The position numbers and the translations under genes were made by a program. A stretch of 64,000 bases of DNA from Melieria omissa (taxonomy: Eukaryota; Arthropoda; Insecta; Diptera; Ulidiidae). Below, piece after piece: positions 11,723-21,900 of this stretch. The DNA is taken from positions 100,421,536 through 100,485,535 of the forward strand of contig OZ020267.1 of NCBI GenBank assembly GCA_963971225.1, given 5' to 3'. The notes beneath the pieces were generated by a model, which did no database searches, was not told the origin of the DNA, and saw nothing but the letters and a program-made list of their open reading frames with translations. Position 1 is the first letter of the stretch. Every line of letters starts with the position of its first letter.

Positions 11723-13432
11723 ATGCAGTCAGCCGACGCCAAGGAGCCGGAGGCGGCCGATGAGCAAATGGACTACGACGAGTTGACGCTGAATCCGCTG
11801 CTGGCGGAAATCGAATCTGAGGCGACCGGCGACGGCGATGGCAAGGGCGGCAAACAGCGTCGCTACTGGACGCCCACCGAAGAGGAGCGTTTCTTTGAAA
11901 TATGGGGCCGCGATAACTGGCGGCTGACGCGTCACGGCAAGAACACAGTGTTCTTTGCACAATGGTCCATCGAGCTGAAGGAGCGCTTCGACATAGATGT
12001 GAAGCAGGAAGAGATACAGGCCAAAGTGAATCAGACGCGCGCGAAATTTCGGTAAGCGCTGGCGGCAATAAAAGTCAAAGAGAAAGAAGAGGAAGAGTAG
12101 CGATAAGAGAAAGTAAATATTGTGAAGGTTTTTCTAATTTGCATTCTTTTCACGCGATTGCAGTCAAGTGAAGAAACAGATGGAAACAGATAAAAGCTCG
12201 GCACGCTGGAAGAAGTACGACATAATTGCAAAAATACTTAAGAATCAGTATCGGCCCAAGGATGCAGAGCCGGTGCCGCAGGGGGCACTGGAGAGCAATC
12301 GAGACTTCTCGTCGGACGAGCTGACGCGCCAGCACTCGCCCACCAGTATTACCACATCCAATTCCAACACGCAGGACGGCAGCCACGTCGCCCAGGAGCA
12401 GAGCGCCGGCGGCCAAGCAGTAGCGGGTAACGGAGGTGGCGGCGGAGGTGGCGTCGCCACAGATGAAATGAACCCTGAGGTGCTTTTGCCTAATCAGGCC
12501 AACTAGTTTTGTTTACTGATGCGTTTTTGTTTTGCTCTTCACAGATTGATCTGCACGACGAGCAGATTGTACCCACCGGTCTCTACAACAACAGCAGCAG
12601 CAATAACAACAGCGCTCATTATACTACCGAGCTGTTCAGCGACGAAGTGAAACAGGAAGTTGAAGACGAGGTGAAAACGCCCATCACCGATTATCACAGC
12701 AGCTACGACAGTTACCCATATCCGGAACAAAATCACTATGGCGGCGCCGCGGCAGCCCATGAGCCACACGAGGGCGAAGCCGAGCCACAGCTGCATCAAT
12801 TGCAGACGCCGCAGCAGCAGCAGCAACAGCAAATGCAACAGTATCAGCAATATCAGCCGGAGCCGTCCGCCTCGGCGCCACCCCCGCCCACTGCTGCAGT
12901 GGCTGCGGGCGCCAATCAGACACAGCCACTCTATCCACCGCACCTGCCGCCTACCGGCTACGACCACACCAACAACGCCTATGCGAATCATAGCGGTGCC
13001 AATAACGCGCCGCTGTTGACCAATGCGGCTGGGTCCGGCCATTATCCGCCCGCCTCCACTGCCGCCGGAGCGCCGGCACTTTATCCTCAGCAATACGGTG
13101 CCGGCGCCAACTATGCGGCACAAAACAATCACAGCGGCAACTCGAGGAGCATGCAACCGCCCACGCGTACAGTCCATGCACAGCCACGCAAGCGACGCAC
13201 GTCCTCGGTCAGCGCCAACAACATGGTGGTGCCGGCGGGCCCTGGCGGCGAGTCGCTCGAGTGCATGTATCTGGAGGAGGTGCGGAAGAAGAACGCCATA
13301 CTGGCCGAGCAGAAGGACATTGCCAGCAAGCGACTGGTGCTGGAAGAACGCAAAGTGGCAATGTTGGAGCAGTTCTTTCCCAAATGTCTGGAGCTGCAGC
13401 AGCAGATACTGCAGAAGCTGAACAACAATTAA
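11723..13432 (+). CDS. Myb/SANT-like DNA-binding protein with polyQ and C-terminal coiled coil (510 aa)
   Basis: Probable nuclear transcription regulator; no specific orthologue recognised. The exons are 11723-12051, 12164-12479 and 12545-13432, joining at phase 2 and then phase 0. The introns are short (112 and 65 bp); the second ends in ttgctcttcacag. Residues 1-45 are acidic. A Myb/SANT-like domain covers about 46-135 (RRYWTPTEEERFFEIW, NTVFFAQW, the helix before AKFR, and SSARWKKYDIIAKIL). Then follow a Ser/Thr/Gln-rich linker with a glycine run, an Asn/Ser-rich stretch, a short polyQ tract near residue 305, Pro/Ala/His/Tyr-rich low complexity, a basic PRKRR that could be a nuclear localisation signal, and a C-terminal coiled coil (about 455-507, LEERKVAMLEQFF). 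The low-complexity regions are typical of insect transcription factors. The upstream TTG in the same frame was rejected in favour of the ATG at 11723. Confidence 0.88.
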
Positions 13433-14500
13433 AGTGGCCAGTTGTGAACGCGACTAGGCGTCGCATTGTCCGGTCAACAGTTCAATTGTAGTAAACGTGA
13501 AATCGTTGTGCATAAGGGGAGCGGTTAACCAATTTCCAAGCCAGTTATTATTAAAAATATTTAAAAGATTCAAATTGATTGTACTAAATTGTGGCGAGTC
13601 CCAATTGAATTCACACGCTCCCTATTAGAGCACTGTTTAGTGTTAGTAAAAAAAAATTAAAGAACAAGAATTTTTAAGAGTATTGACTTATGCAAGAATT
13701 ATAAGCAAAATGCAGAAATTACAGCAAATGTACTATCGTAAACCTACACTACGAATATGATTCTTAATTATTATTATCTTTACACATTGTATCAATTATA
13801 TGAAGTTTCCTTATGCATTACGTTATACATTAAGTGAATTCTAGCATGCCGGCTGCGGCGGTGTGTTGTGTAGTCGTCGTGAAGGCGCTACACACGCAGT
13901 AGTACGTTATCGAGCAGCAAAACTAACATTAACAGAAATAAAAGTAAAAACATAAATTTAGAGAAAAAAACTGACGAATAAAAGTACGCTTGATTAAGCA
14001 AAGAAAACAAAAACATAAGTAATACAAATAAGACAAACAAAAGTATTTTCTTTGCAGCTGACAAAACTTGAAAGGCGCTACAATTGGAGATTAGGTTTAC
14101 ATTTTTAATTTTTACGTGTTAAAAGAAAATTTTGCGAGATCAAATTGTGTTGGCATTATTTGCTTTAAGTTAATGCATATGGATGTCCAATTGGCGCAGC
14201 GAGTGAAAGAGGAAACGAGAGGAAAAGAGTGCAAATTTAGTGGAAAGTTTTGATACTAATAAATTTGTTTTCTTCGCAGGAAATATGCTACACACTGTGT
14301 AACTATGTATAAGCTTTAAAGTCATCTTTGCTCCTGGACGAAGGAACATAAATGGCAGCGAGAGCATTGTTCCGCTAAAACTTGGATCAACGACGGCCTT
14401 TACTGGATTAGAAGCCTTTAAAACATTGGGGCTGAAGCACTTTTGCGAAGACACTAAGACATGAGTAGTCGGAATATTCAGCATCTCACTACTGAGACAT
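13433..14500 (+). other. 3' UTR and downstream flank
   Basis: AATAAA motifs at 13937-13942 and 13977-13982 are candidate poly(A) signals, which would give a 3' UTR of about 0.5 kb. A minus-strand open frame at 14170-14484 has no recognised domain. On the plus strand, the same stretch gives short Trp-containing fragments that are too weak to call. Confidence 0.4.
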
Positions 14501-14503
14501 ATG

Positions 14504-14945
14504 AGGATCTAAGAAAATGATGGCTCAGCATAAAAAACAACAGTCAGAATTATACACATCTTATCTAACACTTGGATCATGAGTGCAACTCCGTGTGTAT
14601 TTTTATGCCGTCAACTCGATTTACTATCTTTTTTAATAATTGCAGAAGTGTTGTCTTTTAGTTTTTAAGTCTTGGAGTTTTTTTAAGTAATATTACCAAG
14701 TGCTGTTTAACTCTAAATACTTGTTACTTATTATTTTGATGTTCCAATCAAAACCGGTTTCTAGCAATTATGAAATAAAAAATGTGTTAGGATCTAAGAA
14801 AATGATGGCTCAGCATAAAAAACAACAGTCACAATTATACACATTTTATCTAACACTTGGATCGTGAGTGCAATTCTTATTATTTTGATGCTCCAATCAA
14901 AACCTGTTTCTAGCAATTATGATATAAAAAAATGTATTAAATTTT
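14504..14945. repeat. Interspersed duplicate blocks
   Basis: A block of about 80 bp at 14507-14586 (ggatctaagaaaatgatggc and onward) recurs at about 14791-14870. A second block at about 14731-14790 (tattttgatgttccaatcaa and onward) recurs at about 14880-14940. The A-B-A-B arrangement implies a duplication of a composite unit with partial loss, or clustered copies of an unknown mobile element. Confidence 0.75.
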
Positions 14946-15099
14946 AAGCGAACATTAAGTGTGAACTCGGCATTAAATTTGTGGTCATTCAACCGTTCGA
15001 ACGAGTGCAATAACTGTCAGACCGATTGTTACATAACGTGAGAAGCATAACAAATGTTAAAGAATTGGATTTAAAATTTATTTAAGCCGGTTTTTGTGG

Positions 15100-15530
15100 C
15101 ACAATATTTTGCTTAAAGGTTAAAAAAATCATTCAAGCTATGAATGCGTTTGCTAAATTTTAATTCAGAGTTTTTCGAAATCAGATTTGTTGATCTTTTT
15201 GTCAATCAGATTCGATTTGAAAGAAGTGTTAAAAAAGAATTCAATGCTTTTATGAGTTGGAATTAAGGGTTGTTTGAAATCAGTTTTGTTGACATAAAGC
15301 ATTCTGTTTATAAATCAGATTTGATTCAAAAGAAGTGTTAAAAAGAATCCAAGTTGTGAAGGCGTTTGCTAAATTTTTGTTTAGAGTTTTTTGAAATCAG
15401 TTTAGTTGATCCCTTTGTAAATGAGATTCGATTTGAAAGGAGTTTTCTGCGTTAAAGTTTCGAGTTTCTGAAATCAGTTTTATTGACATAAAGCATTCTT
15501 TTTATAAATCAGATGATATTTGAAAGTGTT
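15100..15530. repeat. Degenerate tandem repeat, unit about 115 bp
   Basis: Phrases such as gcgtttgctaaattt, gttttttgaaatcag, ttgttgac/tc and cagattcgatttgaaag recur three to four times in the same order with considerable divergence. The flanks up to about 16630 show nothing recognisable. Confidence 0.6.
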
Positions 15531-16630
15531 ACAAGTATAATTTTTTACAAAGTTGGACACATTTCAAACAATAACTAAAACAGTCGACCTGTTTGTAAAA
15601 AACTTCAGTCGAAAGGTTTTGCAACATGTCTCTTAATTCATTATGCATGCATATAAAATATTTTTGTTGTTGTAATTTACAGATAACATTATTTTTCTAT
15701 TTTATGTACAAAGGCTTTAAAGTCAAATTGTTGCTGTCAGTACATATATAATACATTTTTGATATTGTAAATGTCAACTTTTATCAGTACGTTTTACTGT
15801 TTGAGCCATTGAAAGTGTGGGATATACAACGTGTGGCTTTCGAAGTAATTAAGTAAAAAAAGTTGAGTTTAAAATATTTCAGAATTAGATTAAAGTGGTC
15901 GTCAAAGTTGGAGCCAATTTGATTTGTGTATGAATCCAAGAAAGTTTCTATTAGGGTTCAGGTCATCCAAAAAAAAAGGAAAAACGATTCCAATTTTAGC
16001 TCGTTGTGATGGTAAATTTCGCATATCTCAGTTTCGAAATAACAGTTTACAGATGCACATGGACTAAGATATGAGATTTGGGTGGAATAAAGAGTTCATC
16101 ACTGACATTAACACCCATTTTGAGCACAGTAGGACTCGTTACCTTATCCAGCATTGGCTTGTAGAAGAGGACATCACACACCTGAACCTCCGTGAGTAAC
16201 TAAATTCTATAATTTCGCTGGGCCTAGGCGATGTCTCTTAATTGTTAGTAGTAGGCGGCCCAATAGACCATTACTACCATAACATTTATCCATCTATCTA
16301 TTATATCATACCTATGATTTCGAAAGGATAACAAAATTAATAAAGCTTTGTACAAAATATTTTGATCCAAAAAGAGACTTTGCTTAGAAACAAAATGTTT
16401 TTTCCGGAAGAAAAAATGTGTTTCTCAAAAAGTCACTGACTGACCTATCAAACAGTGCTTGTACTTCCAAAGTCGGCCAATTAGGTATCAGAAACTTTGA
16501 GTAACATTAAAACTGCTGCAATAGAGTTCTATACGATAAACTTGAGTCCATAAACATAGCAAAAGCTATGCTAGAGACCAGAGGCAATGGCCTTGTTGAG
16601 GTCCCAAGTGCTCCCAAGAAGATAAACAAA
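15531..16630. other. Non-coding spacer, nothing recognised
   Basis: No open frame of interest, no inverted repeat and no clear repeat was seen in this AT-rich stretch upstream of the degenerate satellite. Confidence 0.4.
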
Positions 16631-17610
16631 TGATTCTAAAATCTTTTGATGCGATTTGACTGAACAGAATGAATAAAACTGTCTCGATAACTTCGGTGAA
16701 AACTGATCGAAAAGAATTCTTTGACGGTTTTTTATTGGCTTGGGCTGTTCATTTCTAATAAGAAAAACAGATCTATAGTTACAAGAAATAATCAGAAAAT
16801 TGATTGATGGAATTGTTTTTCATTTCTTAAAAGAAAAACAGATCTGAAGTTCTAAGAAATATTCTGAAAATTGATTGAATTTAATGGGTTGAAGCTGCAT
16901 ACGACAAAGAGGGCTTTTAATTTCTAATAAGAAAATCAGATCTGCAGTACCGAAAAATATTCCGAAAATTCGCAGCTAGATAATGATTTGATACACAGAC
17001 TTCGAGATGATCAGCGCTTGAATTGATAAATAAAGCTGAGCTATGCCAGAGGCTTGTGATACGATTTGAATGGACTAACTGGACAATGATCCAATAATTC
17101 CGGTTAATACGGTTCGACTTGTAGGTTTTCAAGGTTGTTATTGAGTCGAAGCTGCATTGCGCCCGAAAAAGCTCTTCATTTCTAATAAGAAAACGCATTT
17201 TCATTTCCAAAAAATATTCTGAAAGTGATGGATTGAATTGACTTCTTTGACTGCTTTTCATTTCTAATAAGAAAAACAGATCTGCAGTCCCAAAAAAATT
17301 CTGCAAATTCGCAGTTGGATAACTGAATAATTTGACGCACAGTCATGATTAGCTTTTGAATTGAGATGCGATTTGAAAGGACTAACTGGAGAATGATGCG
17401 ATAACTTCTGTAAAAACTGATCGAAAAGTATTCCTTTGAAGTTTTTATTAAGTTGAAGCTGCATGCGACAGAAAGGGTTCTTCATTTCTAATAAAAAATC
17501 AGATTTACAGTCCCAACAAAATTTTTTAAAATTGATTTAATTGACTTCTTTCACTGCTTTTCATTTCCAATAAGAAAAAAAACCAACGGTCCCAAGAAAA
17601 ATATTTGTAA
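16631..17610. repeat. Degenerate satellite with about seven copies of a core
   Basis: The core ttcatttctaataagaaaa, usually followed by cagatctgcagtcccaa, occurs near 16748, 16815, 16915, 17175, 17258, 17482 and 17558 with irregular spacing. Between cores, a longer segment (gataacttc ... aactgatcgaaaag ... ttgaagctgcatgcgac) appears at least three times. Minus-strand open frames across 16917-17744 are products of this repetition and not genes. Confidence 0.75.
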
Positions 17611-17923
17611 AAATTCACAACTTGCTCACAAAGTGCGCCAAGATCAGCTCTGGAATATCCTCCAGTGAATAGGCGCCAGTGGCCAATGACCCATTCAGAG
17701 AGCGCCCAAAAAATGTTTATCGAATTAGGAAAAAAAAACTTCATTTTCTGTCATAGCTTTTAGGTCTACAAGACACAAATTGATAAGCGTAGCTGAACAC
17801 TTAACAGGCCAAAACGAGCACAAAGTGAGAGGCGGCAGCGACAGCGACAGCGGAAAAAGTAAAATGTAATAAAACGCTTGTTAGCCGATGGTGTAACACG
17901 ATTACGCGTGCGGCGAGTGTGCA

Positions 17924-18136
17924 ATGGAATCGACCGATCGTTGCCAGCGGCTGAGTGTGTCTAATCTGTGGCAGCTTCACTGGCTGGACGATGTGTTGGA
18001 AGACGCTAAGTTCAACAACACAGCGACAGCAACAACAAAAACAACCACAACAGCAGCAATGGCCACAAGCATAACAAGTTCAACAACAACAACAATAGCC
18101 ATGCTAATAATAGCATTAAGAGCAACAGTTAGTTAA
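17924..18136 (+). other. Open frame of 70 codons upstream of the DPP4 gene, doubtful
   Basis: The frame begins with a non-repetitive stretch (MESTDRCQRLSVSNLWQL) and then degenerates into Thr/Ala repeats from ACA/GCA codons before a stop. It could be an upstream ORF in the DPP4 5' UTR, an alternative first exon, or chance. No donor site in a sensible phase was evident. No domain is recognised. Confidence 0.2.
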
Positions 18137-18286
18137 CCCTTGCAGAGTCGAGTCTCGCGAGTTTAAATATGAACTTTTTATTATTAATGAAAAAAATAAC
18201 CTCACAAAAATTTAATAAATTAAGAAAATTAGTTTATTCTTTTAAGATGTTTATAGGCCTTTTTGTGCACACAGGCTTTGAAAGGG
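18137..18286. mobile_element. Short TTAA-flanked MITE, piggyBac-like (candidate)
   Basis: A 150-bp segment is flanked by TTAA at 18133-18136 and 18287-18290. Its ends are imperfect inverted repeats: CCCTTGCAGAG at the left, and CCCTTTCAAAG when the right end is reversed. TTAA target duplication with CCC-starting ends is the piggyBac-superfamily signature. It carries no coding sequence. Confidence 0.5.
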
Positions 18287-18988
18287 TTAAAGAGCAATAT
18301 TTGATAAGATTCAGTGCAGCTCGGCCGGAGCATCTTTATCTGCTGTTGGTTTCTTTAATGTTTACTATTTTCTCTTGTTTTTTGTTTTTGTATTCTTCGA
18401 CATTTGTTTCTGCTCTTTTGTAGTCTAATTGCAGCAAAGACAACAACAAATAGCCAACTAGCGAACGCAAATTGTACGCGCAAATAAAACATGCCAAGAG
18501 AAATTACGCCAAAGAGCAAAGCAGTCAATTAAAACAATAACAACTAACTAACTAGACGTTAAAAAATTGAATTCCTATAGAATTGATCGCGTTCCAGCGT
18601 TCGCTGCTCACCGCGCAGCCCACAGCCAACGGTCCCAAAGCTCAGAGCGTCAACTCTTCGGTGCCGGCCCCATAGTCAGTGCCAGCAGCACTGTCTGTCA
18701 GTCAGTTGCTGAGCGAGCGCCTAACATTGCAGTCGAACTTTTGCGCAACGGTTGACGATTTGACGGTGCGCGGTTTTCGTTTGTGCGCTGACAACGGCCC
18801 GGCGGAAATTTGCCATTTTACGATCGAAATTTGCAAATTGCTGCTTAGCGCCTATAGCTACCGTTTTGTTATAAATACGACAAAAAAAAACAAAATAAAT
18901 TATAATAATTTTAACTTGATAAAACATTGAAATAACAAAGCCAAACAAATAAAACTACTAACACTAAACAACAACAGTTATCAAGGCA

Positions 18989-21900
18989 ATGCATTCGACA
19001 ATAAAAGGTGCCGTATTGGCATTGTGGACGTTTGTGATGCTGCTGGGAGCAGCGCAAGCGCGTCACGTTCAGTTACGCGTGCCGCCAAGCCAACTGACCG
19101 GCAACAAGACGAAAACGCCATGGACACTGGCCGAAGCACTGACGGCCACCTCAGAGTTAAGGAGCTTTAATGGCACTTGGATTACGGGTAAAAAGTGCTG
19201 CGCCAAGTGTTGGCAACACATTCGACAGCCAAGCGTTCAAGGTGGACGGTTGTGGTGCGATATGTCATTACGAAGGAGGGAGTTGCGTGTGGGGAGAGTT
19301 GCAGGGTCGTGTTGAGTGAAGATAGGCTTCGAAGTTGACTGAAGCGGGGTCGCTCCAGTTGATAGCACTTAAAAGTCAACACTAAACATTTCAAGTGCTT
19401 ATAGAAAGAATCGCTGACTTGATTGTTGATTTCATAAAGTGGAAAGCCATGTGTCGGTTTTGTGTTTTAAAGTGCATTATATATGAGTAAATAAATCAAC
19501 TAATTTGTTGTAAATGAAGCGGTTGTAGATAAGGTGGTTGGCTGAGGCCATCCTGACCTGATCTTTTCGATACTTAAACTCAGAAAGTAGACAGCCGATT
19601 GAGCTGCATCGTTCACTAAATATTCACCTTGACTAAATATCTGTAAAGCACATAGTGTGAATACGACTCGACAGATAGGCGTGGCATCCCACATACAATC
19701 TAAACTTTTAATATGAATTATCTTCAGTATTTAAATTTGGTATAGGGCCATCGTTTAGGTGTGTCGTTTCATTGGTAAAATTTCATAAGGGTTAAACAAG
19801 GGGTGTGGAACTTTTCAAGCGACCCAAATGTTTTGAATAACTTTAAAATTACAGTGAAATTATAAGTTGGACAGTATTGAAATTTTGATTTATTGCGCCC
19901 ATAGACTTGCGAGCAAAGACGCGGGGTCCTGCTAGTTGAAAAAAAAAAACAAATACAGTCTGCCCAGTAGAAGCGTGATCGACCAAATTGTCACTTAGAG
20001 TACCGATATCAAAAAAACTTGAATGCACCTAAGTAGCCTCATCATTTTTGTAATACGCATTGCAAAAATTGTCAGTCTCGTGAAACAATTACAAAGTGCA
20101 CGGTGTTTTAACAAAATAAGTTCCGCATGAGAGAAGCGACTTGAAGCCGTATTCCTTTGTCTACACCCTAGAGGGCCGTAAATGTCACGTTTAGCTGCAG
20201 CAAAATATATGAAGAAGTCGACGTCATTCGTAACGAAGTGAACGAATCGATTTGTGGAAGCAAAAAATGTCGACGATTTGGCTGGGCGGGGCCTTGAAAA
20301 AAAGACCTCCCCAAACCAGGACAAGAAAATCATTGATTTGTTTGCGACAAAGCCGGGCTTATCGTTGCGTAAAGCTTAAGCAGTTTTAGAGAAAACTGGT
20401 GTTCAAATATCAAAAGAGACGATTCGAGGACGTTTAAGAACTAACGACGTTAAATACCGGAGCTCTTTGAAAACAAAGTTGCTCTCATCATCACACGTTC
20501 AAAAACGGTTTACCTGGGCTTAGGCCAATTCAGATCGGAATTGGAATAATGTAATATTCACGGATGAATCCTAATTTTGGGCAAATAGTAGCAAAAATCG
20601 ATCTCGGTGTGCCGCCATCAACCGATTGTTCCAACGAACTGTTAAAGACCCAGTAAAGGTTCATGTTTGGGGCTGCTTCTCAGGAAAAGGATTTGGGCGA
20701 CTTTTCGTTATTACCATCAACTTGAACGCGGTTTTGATGAACAAATTTTATGAAAAAGCTTTATTACTATCAGCTGCGAAGATGTTCGGGAGAAGAGGAC
20801 TCTCTTGGATTATACAAGAAGACAACGACCACAAACATCGCAGCCGAATGTGTGCTGAGTGGAAACAGCAAAATGGGGTAGAAGTGTTAGATTGGCCCTC
20901 ACAGTCGCCTGATGCCAACCCGATAGAAAATGTGTGGGCAATAGTAAAGCAGAAACTCCGAGGAAAAACTATATGAGCAGCAAAACAGTTATCGAGACAA
21001 ATTCTGCTGATTTGGAGTCGATTGCCTCGGAAACTTGCTCAGAACTTAGCGCAAAGAATGGGTCGCAGGTTTGATGCCATAATAGCGAATGGCGATGACT
21101 ATACCTGTTATTAAAAATATTGCGTACAATAAATATTATAAACGCATAAAATGCAGTTTGTTTGAGACGAATCGGACAAATAGTTTCCAAGCTACGACGG
21201 TCACGCTTCTACTGGACAGACTGTAAATATGAAACAGTGGTTTAGTGACAACGGCTTTCAAGTACTTGTATGACCTCAAATTAAGACACTTGAAAAACCA
21301 TTGCGGTCATGTTGATGGTTGTTTTTTCGTATTTCTATCAACTTTTGCTTTGATGACTTTAATTTTTTTGATCGGTTTCTACAATTAGTTCTACAATTAC
21401 AATTAGCCAAGTGCACTTTTCGAGATATCAGCGAACATACGAATATGTAGTCTTTGTAGATATGGAAAACTTGCGATTTTCCAGTGTTAACTAACTCGAT
21501 TTAAATGAAATTTTTAAAGCAGTGATCAAAAAGTGCTCAAAGTACAGTTCGAGCTGATCGATTGATTTGTAACTTGTTTGGAAATTAAAAGTTTTAAAAA
21601 AGGCGTCAGAAAGGTTTTAAGCACTTAAAATCCATTGATCTATAAAAATTCATTCAAATAAGAATGCATTAAAATAAGAATTTATTCTTTAAAATCCCCG
21701 AAAATTGTTTGTTCTAACAGTTAATAAAGACTTGTGACTTGCTAAAAGTGCAAATGTTGCATTGCCCAAAAAGAATTCATTCAAATTGTCCTCAAAGTTC
21801 AAGGAAATTGTTTGTTCAAAGAGTTAATGAAGACCTGTGATTTGTTAAAAGAATTCATTCAAATTGTCCTCAAAGTTCGAGAAGATGCAATTCGACTTGT

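Noticed and set aside
12539..13177. 212-codon minus-strand frame opposite the Myb/SANT-like gene
   Set aside because: It is antisense to a GC-rich, low-complexity coding exon. Its Leu/Val/Arg bias mirrors CAG, GCC and CCG codons on the other strand, and no domain is seen.
14170..14484. 104-codon minus-strand frame, and plus-strand Trp/Cys fragments resembling a transposase zinc finger
   Set aside because: The resemblance on the plus strand is limited to a few residues and is broken by stops. The minus-strand frame has no recognisable features.
19880..19950. Phrase cgcggggtcctgctagt before an A-run, reminiscent of some retrotransposon or Helitron ends
   Set aside because: No second copy, hairpin or opposite end could be located in the window, so no element was called.
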